Source: Chryseobacterium daecheongense
Lineage (GTDB): Bacteria; Bacteroidota; Bacteroidia; Flavobacteriales; Weeksellaceae
Reading direction: 5' to 3'
DNA: 64,000 nt
Assembly: GCA_027920525.1 (NCBI GenBank)
Contig: CP115858.1
Coordinates: 682,001-746,000, forward strand
Part shown: positions 34,327-42,504 of the stretch, in pieces
Numbering within the stretch: the first letter of the stretch is position 1
How the letters are laid out: every line of letters begins with the position of its first letter
Position numbers and translations under genes: made by a program
Notes under the pieces: generated by a model
Databases searched by the model: none
What the model saw: only the letters and a program-made list of their open reading frames with translations
Told to the model about the DNA's origin: nothing

Positions 34327-35373
34327 TTAAGCATCATTCAGTTTTCTGTAAAAATGCAGTGATTTTTCAATATTTTCCTGGCTGCATTCATGGTCAAAAA
34401 CACACGATCCTACTCCGGAAAGCAAAGAAAAATTAATCTTCTTTTCCGTATTCTTTTTGTCGTTTAATAATAGAGACATCAGATTTTCATTGCTAAAATC
34501 ACTGATATCCAGGTATGGATAATACCTTTTGATATGGTCAATGATCATTTCCGAATCTTCTTTTGAAATTAACTTTTCAAGGTGAGAAAGATGTGCTTCA
34601 CAGATCATTCCGGCAGCTACTGCTTCTCCATGTAAAACCGGATTTCCCTGTTCAAGACAAGAACTTTCGATAGCATGACCGATTGTATGTCCGAAATTTA
34701 AAGTTTTTCTGACATTTTTTTCATGAAAATCCTGATCTACAACATCCTGTTTGATCGCCATCGAGGTCTGAATGTGTGGTAGTACTGATTCTACATCCAG
34801 CTTTTGTATTTTGATCAGATTCTCCCAATGTAAACGGTCTGCAATTAACCCGTGCTTCAGCATTTCAGCAAAACCACTTCGTAATTCTTTGAAGGGAAGT
34901 GTTTCTAAGAACTTAGGATATACAAAAATCTGTTCAGGAAAGGTAAAGGTACCTACCATATTTTTGTAGTGCATCAGGTCAATACCTGTTTTTCCTCCAA
35001 TAGAGGCATCACACATCGATAATAGAGTAGTAGGAACATTAATGAACTGGATCCCTCTTTTATAGGTTGAGGCAACAAATCCGCCCATATCGGTAATAAC
35101 ACCACCACCGAGGTTTATAACCAGAGCTTTTCTATCTGCCTGCATTTCCGTTAAAATCTCCCAAAGCTGATTGGCAGTCTGAATATTCTTCATTTCTTCA
35201 CCCGCTTCTATCTCCAGGATTTCAAAAGCAAGATCCGTTTCCATATTGCCCAAAAGTACCTGAAGGCAATATTCATGTGTATTTTCATCAACCAATATGA
35301 AAATTTTGCTGAAAGATTTTCCATGCAAAAAATCATTAAGCTGGGAAAACTGATCGTTTAATAGTGTTATCAT
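34327..35373 (-). CDS. aroB: 3-dehydroquinate synthase
   Basis: Converts DAHP to 3-dehydroquinate in the shikimate pathway, using NAD and zinc. The 348-residue protein shows the NAD-binding GGGVITDMGGFVASTYKRG near residue 93, the VPTTLLSMCDASIGGKTG segment near 117, and zinc-ligand His residues in LNFGHTIGHAIE near 226 and LHGEAVAAGM near 246. Length is typical. It stands apart from other aro genes. A TAACTTTG match lies 38 bases before the start. Confidence 0.97.
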   Translation of the reverse strand: MITLLNDQFSQLNDFLHGKSFSKIFILVDENTHEYCLQVLLGNMETDLAFEILEIEAGEEMKNIQTANQLWEILTEMQADRKALVINLGGGVITDMGGFVASTYKRGIQFINVPTTLLSMCDASIGGKTGIDLMHYKNMVGTFTFPEQIFVYPKFLETLPFKELRSGFAEMLKHGLIADRLHWENLIKIQKLDVESVLPHIQTSMAIKQDVVDQDFHEKNVRKTLNFGHTIGHAIESSCLEQGNPVLHGEAVAAGMICEAHLSHLEKLISKEDSEMIIDHIKRYYPYLDISDFSNENLMSLLLNDKKNTEKKINFSLLSGVGSCVFDHECSQENIEKSLHFYRKLNDA

Positions 35374-35411
35374 TTCTGGAATAATATATATTTAATTGTA
35401 GAACAATATTG

Positions 35412-35419
35412 CAAAGTTA
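35412..35419 (-). promoter_or_regulatory. Candidate -7 element (TAACTTTG) for aroB
   Basis: A TAnnTTTG match on the minus strand 38 bases before the start; divergent with the match at 35453-35460. Confidence 0.4.
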
Positions 35420-35452
35420 TGATTCTTAATTTTTAACTCGTAACTAAATTAC

Positions 35453-35460
35453 TATCTTTG
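35453..35460 (+). promoter_or_regulatory. Candidate -7 element (TATCTTTG) for the pseudouridine synthase gene
   Basis: A TAnnTTTG match 14 bases before the start codon at 35475, predicting a very short leader of about nine bases. Confidence 0.5.
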
Positions 35461-35474
35461 CAAAAATATTTAGA

Positions 35475-36644
35475 ATGAGCAGAGATAATAATAAATCAGG
35501 GAAACCACAAAGACCAAGAATTTCAACCAGAAAAAATTCTGATGATTCTCGTGCTTCTAAATCTGGAAATTCTTCAAGATCAGGTTCTTTCAAGAAATCT
35601 TTTCCTAAAGCAGGAGAGAGAAATTTTGACCACAAAAGCAGCAGTTCGAAGTTTAAGAGGAGTGAGGAAAGTTTTGAAGGACGTGCTGAAGAAGGTAAAT
35701 CAAAACCTGAGAGAACACCTTATATTACCAATCAAAGTGAAGGACGAGAAAAAAAGACCTATGGAAAACCAGGTCCTAAAAGAGGAGGGAAAAGCTTTGA
35801 TGCAAGAGATAAATATGAGAGAGGTAGCTTAAAATATGGTAGAAGACCTTCATCGGGCAATGACAGAGATGAAGATAAGGCAAGATCTTTTGTACAGAAA
35901 AGAAGATTGAGCAAGATCGAAAAAGATGTCCATAAAGATACGATCCGTCTTAACAAATATATAGCCAATTCAGGAATATGCAGCAGAAGGGAAGCAGATG
36001 AACTGATCACACAGGGTCTTGTAGAAGTAAACGGAAAAGTGGTTACTGAAATGGGCTATCAGGTTCAGAAAAGTGATAAAGTAGTTTTTGACGGACAAAA
36101 TATTACTCCTGAAAAACCTGTTTATGTCCTTCTGAATAAACCGAAAGGATATATTTCCACTACAAAAGATGATAAAGCCAGAAAAACGGTAATGGATCTT
36201 GTTGCAAATGCGTCTCCTTATCGTGTGTTCCCGGTTGGAAGACTGGACCGTTCCACGACAGGCGTTATTCTTTTAACAAATGACGGACATATGACCAAAA
36301 AACTGACACACCCGTCTTTTGATGCTAAAAAGATCTATCATGTAACACTGGACAAAAAACTGACACATGAAGATATGAAACTGATTGCTGAAGGTATCCG
36401 TCTGGATGAAGGCGTTGCTACGGTAGATCAGATTTCGTTTATTGAAGGAAAGCCTAAAAATGAGGTAGGAATTGAGATCCATATCGGATGGAATCGTGTT
36501 ATAAGAAGGATATTCCAGAGATTAGGGTATGAAGTGGAAGCTTTAGACAGGGTGATGTTTGCCGGTTTAACAAAGAAAAATATCAAAAGAGGTCATTGGA
36601 GAATTCTTACGGAATTAGAAGTTAACAATTTAAAAATGCTTTAG
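35475..36644 (+). CDS. RsuA/RluB-family pseudouridine synthase with long disordered N-terminal tail
   Basis: A 389-residue rRNA pseudouridine synthase. Residues 1-155 are low-complexity, rich in Lys, Arg, Ser and Gly, with no fold expected. An S4 RNA-binding domain follows (RLNKYIANSGICSRREAD). The catalytic domain has the signature GRLDRSTTGVILLTNDG near residue 256, containing the catalytic Asp, and ends with IRRIFQRLGYEVEALDRV. The enzyme isomerises one uridine of 16S or 23S rRNA (RluB, RluE/F or RsuA type; which cannot be told). The basic tail probably adds RNA or ribosome affinity. Flavobacterial homologues often have such tails. Confidence 0.93.
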   Translation: MSRDNNKSGKPQRPRISTRKNSDDSRASKSGNSSRSGSFKKSFPKAGERNFDHKSSSSKFKRSEESFEGRAEEGKSKPERTPYITNQSEGREKKTYGKPGPKRGGKSFDARDKYERGSLKYGRRPSSGNDRDEDKARSFVQKRRLSKIEKDVHKDTIRLNKYIANSGICSRREADELITQGLVEVNGKVVTEMGYQVQKSDKVVFDGQNITPEKPVYVLLNKPKGYISTTKDDKARKTVMDLVANASPYRVFPVGRLDRSTTGVILLTNDGHMTKKLTHPSFDAKKIYHVTLDKKLTHEDMKLIAEGIRLDEGVATVDQISFIEGKPKNEVGIEIHIGWNRVIRRIFQRLGYEVEALDRVMFAGLTKKNIKRGHWRILTELEVNNLKML

Positions 36645-36692
36645 AAATTAGTTTTTAATTGATCTAGAAGGTTTTTAAACTGAAAAATATAG

Positions 36693-36721
36693 GCGTGGTA
36701 AAAGAATTACCACGCTTTTTT
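36693..36721 (+). terminator. Intrinsic terminator after the pseudouridine synthase gene
   Basis: Perfect 9-bp stem GCGTGGTAA / TTACCACGC, five-base loop, six T. Confidence 0.9.
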
Positions 36722-36785
36722 ATTTAATACCATTTAGTAAAAACTATTTGTGTCATTTATATTGATTTCATTCCGGTGTAATCGA

Positions 36786-36825
36786 AATACAAAAAGCACA
36801 GTTATTAACTGTGCTTTTTATTTTT
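36786..36825 (-). terminator. Intrinsic terminator after the nicotinamidase gene
   Basis: Perfect stem AAAAAGCACAGTT / AACTGTGCTTTTT with a three-base loop, T-rich on both strands; it lies 15 bases beyond the pncA stop on the minus strand. Confidence 0.85.
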
Positions 36826-36839
36826 ATGATAATAAAAGA

Positions 36840-37445
36840 CTATCCTAAAACAGTAACTCCCTTCTGGATCATTTCGTAAATGGCGTCTCTACCGTTATCC
36901 GGTTTTACATTAACCGCGCGTGTTCCGTTAAAATGAAGGCAGGTAACATATCCGTTTGCTACAGCATCTGTACAGGTGAACTTTACACAATAATCCATTG
37001 CCAGACCGACGATTTCCAATAACTGAATGTCATGGTATTTTAAGAAATCATCCAATCCGGTCTTCATAAAATGATTATTGTCCTGAAAACCGCTATAAGC
37101 ATCAATTTCGGTATTCTTTCCTTTTTGAATAATGTGGGTTACTTTATCCCTGTTAAGATCTTTATGAAAATCTGCTCCGAAAGTTCCCTGGATGCAATGA
37201 TCCGGCCACATAAATTGCGGAACACCACCTAAAATAATACTTTCTCCTACTTTTTTTCCATTGTTGCTGGCAAAACTTTTATGGTCTGCGGGATGCCAAT
37301 CCTGGGTTAAAACAATTTGGTCATATTCGTTTTCCTCCATTAAAAGATTGATATAAGGAATAATTTCATTAGCTCCCGGAACCGCTAAAGCTCCACCTTC
37401 ACAAAAATCATTCTGAACATCTACTATTATTAGTGCTTTTTTCAT
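36840..37445 (-). CDS. pncA: Nicotinamidase
   Basis: Hydrolyses nicotinamide to nicotinate for NAD salvage, and also deamidates pyrazinamide. The isochorismatase-fold protein of 201 residues shows Asp9 in IIVDVQNDFC, the metal-binding segment LTQDWHPADHKSF near residue 47 and the catalytic Cys in LAMDYCVKFT near 152. A Lys between them completes the triad (likely in HIIQKGKN near 104). Standard length, single gene. Its terminator also faces the rRNA pseudouridine synthase gene. Confidence 0.96.
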   Translation of the reverse strand: MKKALIIVDVQNDFCEGGALAVPGANEIIPYINLLMEENEYDQIVLTQDWHPADHKSFASNNGKKVGESIILGGVPQFMWPDHCIQGTFGADFHKDLNRDKVTHIIQKGKNTEIDAYSGFQDNNHFMKTGLDDFLKYHDIQLLEIVGLAMDYCVKFTCTDAVANGYVTCLHFNGTRAVNVKPDNGRDAIYEMIQKGVTVLG

Positions 37446-37687
37446 ATTTAAATCTCGAATTTTTGATAAATTTACAAAAACTAATACTCAAAAAATTGTC
37501 CAAACACGAATTATCGGACAAAACGACACTTTATGAAAGAATTCACCATTGTCAATGGATGAGTTCATCACAGAAAATGGTCCTTGATTATAGATTAAAT
37601 TTTTAAATAATTAATTTCCATCCCAACAGACTCATTCACCTGTAAAATTAATAATCCGGTTCGGGTGTAAACCAAATATCAATAGTT

Positions 37688-37695
37688 TATCTTTG
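37688..37695 (+). promoter_or_regulatory. Candidate -7 element (TATCTTTG) for the DEAD-box helicase gene
   Basis: A TAnnTTTG match 16 bases before the start codon at 37712; short leader. Confidence 0.45.
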
Positions 37696-37711
37696 CAGCA
37701 AATATGTATTT

Positions 37712-38854
37712 ATGTCATTTGAGTCTTTGGGATTATCGCACAATATTATTCAATCTGTCAAAAAGCTAGGCTATTTAAAGCCATTTCCAATTCAGGAGCA
37801 AGCTATTCCTGTTATTTTACAGGGAAAGGATTTGATGGGAATTGCACAAACCGGTTCCGGAAAGACCGCTTGTTTTGTGATGCCTATTTTAGAAAAATTA
37901 CAGAATGCAGAAGTTAAGAAAGACCGTAATATTCAGGTTTTGATATTGGTTCCTACGCGTGAGCTTGCAATCCAGATTGATGAAGTTTTCAGAGCCTTTA
38001 CCGGAAACCTGAAACGTGATATCCGTACGATGGCAGTATATGGTGGAGTTTCTATCAACCCTCAGATGAAAGGAATGTTCGGAGTAGAAGTCCTTATTGC
38101 GACCCCAGGACGTTTATTGGACCTGATAGAACATAAAGCTTTGAGCATTTCAGAAATAAAGCACCTGGTGATTGATGAGGCAGATAAAATGTTCCAGCTT
38201 GGATTTGGTGACGAAATGAATAAGCTTTTTGCTTTAATGCCGGCGATGAAACAAACGACTATGTTTTCAGCAACTGTAGATGATAAAGTTTCTGAAATAA
38301 AAGAACGTTTATCCCATAATCCCGTTATTATTGAAATAAAAAAGGAAGCAGTTGAAATTGATAATATTGAGCAACTGGCTTATCATGTTTCTCCTGAACA
38401 TAAAGGGCCTTTCCTGCGTTATTTAATCAAAGAGAAAAAGGTTGAAAAAGCTTTGGTATTTGTATCTTCAACAAAGTCAGCAGATAATCTGGTTGAAAAG
38501 CTTAAAAAGAATAAAATTAAGGCAGTAGCCATTCACAGTCAGAAGTCACAGGGTGCCCGACGAAATAATCTGGAAGAGTTCAAGGTAAACGGTGCTCAGA
38601 TTTTGGTTGCTACGGACTTACTGGGACGAGGCATTCATATTGAGTCTTTGCCTTGTGTGATCAATTATGAGCTACCACGTTCACCCTTGGATTATATTCA
38701 CCGTATCGGAAGGACGGGACGAGCCAATGAAAAAGGTACCGCCATTTCAATCCTCACGGATGATGAGTTGCAACATTTCAGGGTTATTCAAAAGAAAATG
38801 GGTAAAAAAGTGACATTGCAAAGGACGGAAGGAATCGATCTTCACGGTTATTAG
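37712..38854 (+). CDS. DEAD-box RNA helicase
   Basis: An ATP-dependent RNA helicase with all core motifs: Q motif (FPIQEQAIPV), motif I AQTGSGKT at 45-52, Ia PTRELAIQ, Ib TPGRLLDL, II DEAD near 152, III SAT near 183, and VI HRIGRTGRA near 327. At 380 residues it is almost only the two RecA-like domains; it lacks the basic tails of RhlE/CsdA-type helicases. It probably acts in ribosome assembly or RNA decay. The start at 37712 is preferred; an ATG at 37704 is out of frame. A terminator follows. Confidence 0.95.
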   Translation: MSFESLGLSHNIIQSVKKLGYLKPFPIQEQAIPVILQGKDLMGIAQTGSGKTACFVMPILEKLQNAEVKKDRNIQVLILVPTRELAIQIDEVFRAFTGNLKRDIRTMAVYGGVSINPQMKGMFGVEVLIATPGRLLDLIEHKALSISEIKHLVIDEADKMFQLGFGDEMNKLFALMPAMKQTTMFSATVDDKVSEIKERLSHNPVIIEIKKEAVEIDNIEQLAYHVSPEHKGPFLRYLIKEKKVEKALVFVSSTKSADNLVEKLKKNKIKAVAIHSQKSQGARRNNLEEFKVNGAQILVATDLLGRGIHIESLPCVINYELPRSPLDYIHRIGRTGRANEKGTAISILTDDELQHFRVIQKKMGKKVTLQRTEGIDLHGY

Positions 38855-38862
38855 AAACAATA

Positions 38863-38906
38863 AAAACGCTTCAATTTTTTTTTAAGAATTGAGGCGTTTT
38901 ATTTTA
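38863..38906 (+). terminator. Intrinsic terminator after the DEAD-box helicase gene
   Basis: Stem AAAACGCTTCAATT / AATTGAGGCGTTTT (one G-T-type mismatch) with a T-rich loop and T-rich tail. Confidence 0.75.
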
Positions 38907-39038
38907 TCCCGTTAATCCCTATTTTTTTGTTGGCTGATAGCTTTTCTTGTAGTAATTTTAGAAAAAATTCCGGAAGGGCAAAAACCTTTGTGTTATTTAT
39001 TGAAAGGATGAAGAACATATTAACCACGATAATTAAAA

Positions 39039-39575
39039 ATGAGCAATTTAGAATTAAAAAAATATCCGATCGGACCATTTGAAAAGCCGGAAAGCATCGA
39101 TGATATCCAATTGGATGAATATATAAAAGTGATCAAACACTTTCCTGCCAAACTGAAAAATCTGATTGAAAACTTTTCGGATGATCAATTGGATACCCCA
39201 TATCGGGAAGGAGGATGGACAGTAAGACAGCTTGTCAATCATATTGCAGACAGCCATATTAATAGTTTCATTCGTTTTAAATTGGCTTTAACGGAAAATA
39301 ATCCAACCATAAAACCTTATGAAGAGGCAAAATGGGCTGAGCTTCAGGATAGCAGAAGTTCTCCTGTGAAACCTGCAATGAGAATGATCAAAGGAACTCA
39401 CGAAAGATGGTATATCCTCCTTAAAACACTCACGAATAAGCAATTCGAAAGAACATTTCATCATCCTGAAAACCATCAGGATTATGACCTTAGAAGCTAT
39501 CTGGCATTTTATAGCTGGCATTGCAATCATCATTTTACTCATATTGAAAATCTGAAGAAGGAGAGAGGTTGGTAA
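39039..39575 (+). CDS. YfiT/BstA-type DinB-superfamily putative metal-dependent thiol transferase
   Basis: A 178-residue four-helix bundle similar to Bacillus YfiT/BstA. Ligand candidates are the His in GGWTVRQLVNHIADSH near residue 64 and the HCNHHFTH motif near 164. Characteristic segments are KYPIGPFEKP at the N-terminus and KPYEEAKWAEL near 93. In Bacillus this family conjugates bacillithiol to electrophiles. Its co-location with a YtxJ-like gene three cistrons on supports a bacillithiol link. The end overlaps the next gene's TTG start by seven bases. Confidence 0.88.
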   Translation: MSNLELKKYPIGPFEKPESIDDIQLDEYIKVIKHFPAKLKNLIENFSDDQLDTPYREGGWTVRQLVNHIADSHINSFIRFKLALTENNPTIKPYEEAKWAELQDSRSSPVKPAMRMIKGTHERWYILLKTLTNKQFERTFHHPENHQDYDLRSYLAFYSWHCNHHFTHIENLKKERGW

Positions 39576-40030
39576 AAAAGAGTCTGCATAACCGAATCTA
39601 TTTTGATGAGATCCTCAACAGGGTTTCCATGCTTACTGAAAATTCTCCAAGAAAATGGGGTAAGATGAATGTTGCTCAAATGTTAAAACATTGTGACCTT
39701 ATTCTTGGCATTGCATTGGGAAAAACCTGGCTTTCCACTATCAATCCCTTTTTTGAGACAATAGGAGTGCTCACTAAAATAGAAATGCAGTTCTTTAATA
39801 ACGGAATTCCCCGAAATATGCCTACTTTTAGAAAACTTATCGTTAATTTTGAATGTGATTTTACTGAGGCCAAAAGAGGACTCTTAGAAACAATGAATGA
39901 GTATTGGGAATGTTATACCCAAGATAACCTGCCGGAAAAGCATGTCCTTTTTGGAAAAATGGGAGAGAAAGACTGGGGTTTTCTGGAGTATAAACATCTC
40001 GACCATCACCTAAAACAATTTAATGTATGA
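39569..40030 (+). CDS. DUF1569 (DinB-superfamily) protein
   Basis: A 153-residue helical protein resembling DUF1569, itself a DinB/YfiT-superfamily member. Candidate metal His residues lie in KMNVAQMLKHCDLI near residue 40 and EYKHLDHHLKQF at the C-terminus. The start is a TTG at 39569, overlapping the stop of the YfiT-like gene; the first ATG is over 60 bases downstream and would cut into the conserved N-terminus. It overlaps the next gene by four bases (ATGA). Its position between YfiT- and YtxJ-like genes suggests a thiol-related role, which is inference. Confidence 0.8.
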   Translation: MVKKSLHNRIYFDEILNRVSMLTENSPRKWGKMNVAQMLKHCDLILGIALGKTWLSTINPFFETIGVLTKIEMQFFNNGIPRNMPTFRKLIVNFECDFTEAKRGLLETMNEYWECYTQDNLPEKHVLFGKMGEKDWGFLEYKHLDHHLKQFNV

Positions 40031-40407
40031 GTTTTTTTGATAAAATATTTGGCGGAAAAGAAGAGAAACCGGAACAGAAATCTTTCTGGAAAAAAATAGA
40101 ATCCGAGGAAGATCTCGCAGAAGCTATAGAAAGATCATACCATAACAAGGTTGCCATATTCAAACATTCTACCAGTTGTTTTATCAGTAAGACGGTGCTC
40201 AGGAATTTTGAATCGGAAATTAATGATGCCGGTACCAATGCAGATTTATATTTTCTTGATTTGCTGGCATACAGACCTATTTCCAATAAGATAGCAGAAG
40301 ATCTTGATGTAACCCATCAAAGTCCTCAACTGATTGTAGTAGAAAACGGAAAAGCCGTAAATAATGCTTCGCATCAGAATATATCAATAACCCAAATCGC
40401 ACAATGA
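40027..40407 (+). CDS. YtxJ-like monothiol bacilliredoxin
   Basis: A 126-residue thioredoxin-fold protein of the YtxJ family (bacillithiol system redox-active protein). The active-site segment is FKHSTSCFISKTVL near residue 48, with a single Cys. A cis-Pro-type segment (QSPQLIVVENGK) follows near 99. YtxJ proteins are proposed to reduce bacillithiol-mixed disulfides on proteins. It starts with an ATGA overlap with the DUF1569 gene and ends with an ATGA overlap with the Crp/Fnr gene, so the set is one transcript. Confidence 0.88.
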   Translation: MSFFDKIFGGKEEKPEQKSFWKKIESEEDLAEAIERSYHNKVAIFKHSTSCFISKTVLRNFESEINDAGTNADLYFLDLLAYRPISNKIAEDLDVTHQSPQLIVVENGKAVNNASHQNISITQIAQ

Positions 40408-40994
40408 AGAATATTAATAACTACCTAGCTCAGGTTTTAAATGTTCCCACAGAACAGGTTAATGGCTGTAGCTTGCACTATGAAGTAAAAAAAGTTCAAA
40501 AGAACCAGTTCCTTCTGCAATACGGCGAAATTTGCCGCTATGTATTTTTTGTAGAAAAAGGGCTTTTAAAGATGTATTCGATCGATAAGAACGGAAAAGA
40601 ACACATCATACAATTTGCCCCTGAAAGCTGGCTGATTTCTGACCGTACCAGTATTTACTTTAACGAACAATCGGTGTATTATATAGAGGCTGTGGAGGAT
40701 TCCGAAGTTTTATTTCTTCATCCGGACTTTTTTAACAAACTGGTCTCCCAGTTTCCGGACAGTGCAGAAAGACGGGATATTCTTTTACAAAAGCACGTCA
40801 GAAGTCTTCAGGACAGGATCAGCTCATTATTAGGCGAGACAGCGGAAGAAAGATATCTTAAATTCATTAAAATGTACCCGGATTTATTATTACGGGTACC
40901 ACAATGGATGATCGCATCTTATTTAGGAATTACCCCTGAAAGCCTGAGCCGTGTAAGAAAGGAATTAGCGAGGAAAAACTTTGTTGTTGATTAA
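40404..40994 (+). CDS. Crp/Fnr family transcriptional regulator
   Basis: A 196-residue regulator: an N-terminal cyclic-nucleotide-binding-type beta-roll (about residues 20-125) and a C-terminal winged helix whose recognition segment is WMIASYLGITPESLSRVRKEL. The beta-roll has no Arg of the cAMP phosphate-binding cassette at the usual place (ESWLISDRTSIYF) and no FNR-type N-terminal Cys cluster, so the ligand is unknown. It overlaps the YtxJ-like gene by four bases and probably controls this thiol operon or responds to the same stress. Its stop codon overlaps the convergent MocR gene's stop region by four bases. Confidence 0.9.
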   Translation: MKNINNYLAQVLNVPTEQVNGCSLHYEVKKVQKNQFLLQYGEICRYVFFVEKGLLKMYSIDKNGKEHIIQFAPESWLISDRTSIYFNEQSVYYIEAVEDSEVLFLHPDFFNKLVSQFPDSAERRDILLQKHVRSLQDRISSLLGETAEERYLKFIKMYPDLLLRVPQWMIASYLGITPESLSRVRKELARKNFVVD

Positions 40995-42415
40995 GATTCC
41001 CTCTCAATCATTTTAGCCATTTTTCCTACCTCTATTAGCTTTTGTTGGGTTTCTTCTGACCAGGGAAGCCCGATACACATTCTCATACAATTTTCAAACT
41101 GATCCTGGAGACTGAACATTCTTCCCGGTGCAATGCTTATACTTCGCTTAATGGCAAGGTCGTATAATTTCCGGGTCTGTATTTTTTTATCGAATTCCAC
41201 CCAGAGGGAAAGCCCTCCCTGTGGCCTGCTTGTTTTGGTTCCTTCCGGAAAATGCTGCGCAATGGTCTGGACATAATTCTGATAATTAGCCTGCAAGGTT
41301 TTCCGTAGTTCCTGAAGGTGTTTTTCGTATTTCCCGGTTTTTAAGAAATTAGCAACGGCTTCATTTACAATAGAAATAGAAGAGGTGGAATGAAGAAGTT
41401 TGAGTTTGAGGATTTTGTCTTTGTACTTTCCGGGAGCAATCCATCCTACACGATAACCCGGGGCAAGCGTTTTTGAGATAGAGCTGCAATACAAAACATT
41501 TCCTTCTGTATCAAAGGACTTACAGCATTTCGGACGGTGTGTTCCGAAATAAATATCCCCGTACACATCATCTTCAATAAGCGGAATGTTATTTTCGGCA
41601 AGAAGTTTTACGACTTCTTTTTTATTTTCATCAGACATACAGCTTCCTAAAGGAGTATTGAAATTAGGGATCAATAAGCAGATGTCAATTTTAGGAATAG
41701 CTTTTTTCAGGGATTCGATTTCAATTCCATGGGCAGGATGGGTAGGCAATTCCAATACTTTAAGTCCAAAGCCGGTAGCCAGTTGTAAGATGCCCGGATA
41801 ACATGGGCTTTCTATAGCTATTGTATCTCCCGGTTTTCCTAAAGCCATCAGACAAAATGACAAAGCATTCATTCCACCGTTGGTCGTCACAAGGTCATTT
41901 TCGCTAAAGTTTCCGCCCCAGGATAAAGATCTTTGGGCGATCATTCTTCTTAATTTTAAATTCCCTTGGAGTTCCTCATACTCTGCGCCTCCATATTCAA
42001 GCTCCCGTGTGGCATGGATGATTTCCTTTTTAAGTTTTGCATGCGGTAATAATTCTCCGGATGGAATTGCTATGGAAAAAAGGGTAAGATTTTTCTTTCC
42101 CATATTTTCATACACTTTACTGATGAGTTCATCGGGTTCGTTATTATTGGCAATCAGTGATGGCCTGCTGACTTCAGGAAGCGGAAGCTTTACCGAAAGT
42201 AACTGACTTACAAAATATCCGGACTGTGGTTTGGGTTCAATGAGTGACATGGATTCCAGTTCCAGGAATACACGCTTTGCCGTGTTCATGCTAATCTGAT
42301 GCTCAAGGCATAATTTTCTTACCGACGGAAGCTTATCACCAGGCTTCAAAACTCCGCTTGTAATCTGTGAAATAAAACCATTGGTGATCTCTGTGTACAA
42401 AAAATTTTTACTCAT
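40991..42415 (-). CDS. MocR-type (GntR-aminotransferase) transcriptional regulator, copy 1
   Basis: A 474-residue chimera: GntR winged helix (about residues 1-70, GDKLPSVRKLCLEHQISMNT) fused to a class I aminotransferase fold that binds PLP. The PLP-binding Lys lies in YCSSISKTLAPGYRVGW near residue 312; a LIEDDVYGDIYF motif precedes it. It diverges from an EamA-type exporter gene 89 bases away, the standard MocR-transporter layout, so it probably controls that exporter in response to an amino compound. Two ACTGTG repeats spaced 30 bp lie in the gap. Confidence 0.93.
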   Translation of the reverse strand: MSKNFLYTEITNGFISQITSGVLKPGDKLPSVRKLCLEHQISMNTAKRVFLELESMSLIEPKPQSGYFVSQLLSVKLPLPEVSRPSLIANNNEPDELISKVYENMGKKNLTLFSIAIPSGELLPHAKLKKEIIHATRELEYGGAEYEELQGNLKLRRMIAQRSLSWGGNFSENDLVTTNGGMNALSFCLMALGKPGDTIAIESPCYPGILQLATGFGLKVLELPTHPAHGIEIESLKKAIPKIDICLLIPNFNTPLGSCMSDENKKEVVKLLAENNIPLIEDDVYGDIYFGTHRPKCCKSFDTEGNVLYCSSISKTLAPGYRVGWIAPGKYKDKILKLKLLHSTSSISIVNEAVANFLKTGKYEKHLQELRKTLQANYQNYVQTIAQHFPEGTKTSRPQGGLSLWVEFDKKIQTRKLYDLAIKRSISIAPGRMFSLQDQFENCMRMCIGLPWSEETQQKLIEVGKMAKMIERES

Positions 42416-42422
42416 ATCTTAA

Positions 42423-42458
42423 ACTGTGCTCATACAAATATACAAAACTGAGACTGTG
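42423..42458. promoter_or_regulatory. Paired direct repeats ACTGTG, candidate MocR operator
   Basis: ACTGTG at 42423-42428 and 42453-42458, exactly 30 bp apart and in the same orientation, flanking the minus-strand -7 match. MocR/GabR-type regulators are known to bind spaced direct repeats. Confidence 0.45.
42435..42442 (-). promoter_or_regulatory. Candidate -7 element (TATATTTG) for the MocR gene, copy 1
   Basis: A TAnnTTTG match on the minus strand, 19 bases before the start codon at 42415, lying between the two ACTGTG repeats. Confidence 0.45.
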
Positions 42459-42477
42459 TTTATTTATTTTTCCTCTC

Positions 42478-42485
42478 TAATTTTG
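42478..42485 (+). promoter_or_regulatory. Candidate -7 element (TAATTTTG) for the EamA transporter gene
   Basis: A TAnnTTTG match 19 bases before the start codon at 42505. Confidence 0.45.
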
Positions 42486-42504
42486 ATTTATAATAAAATA
42501 TAAA

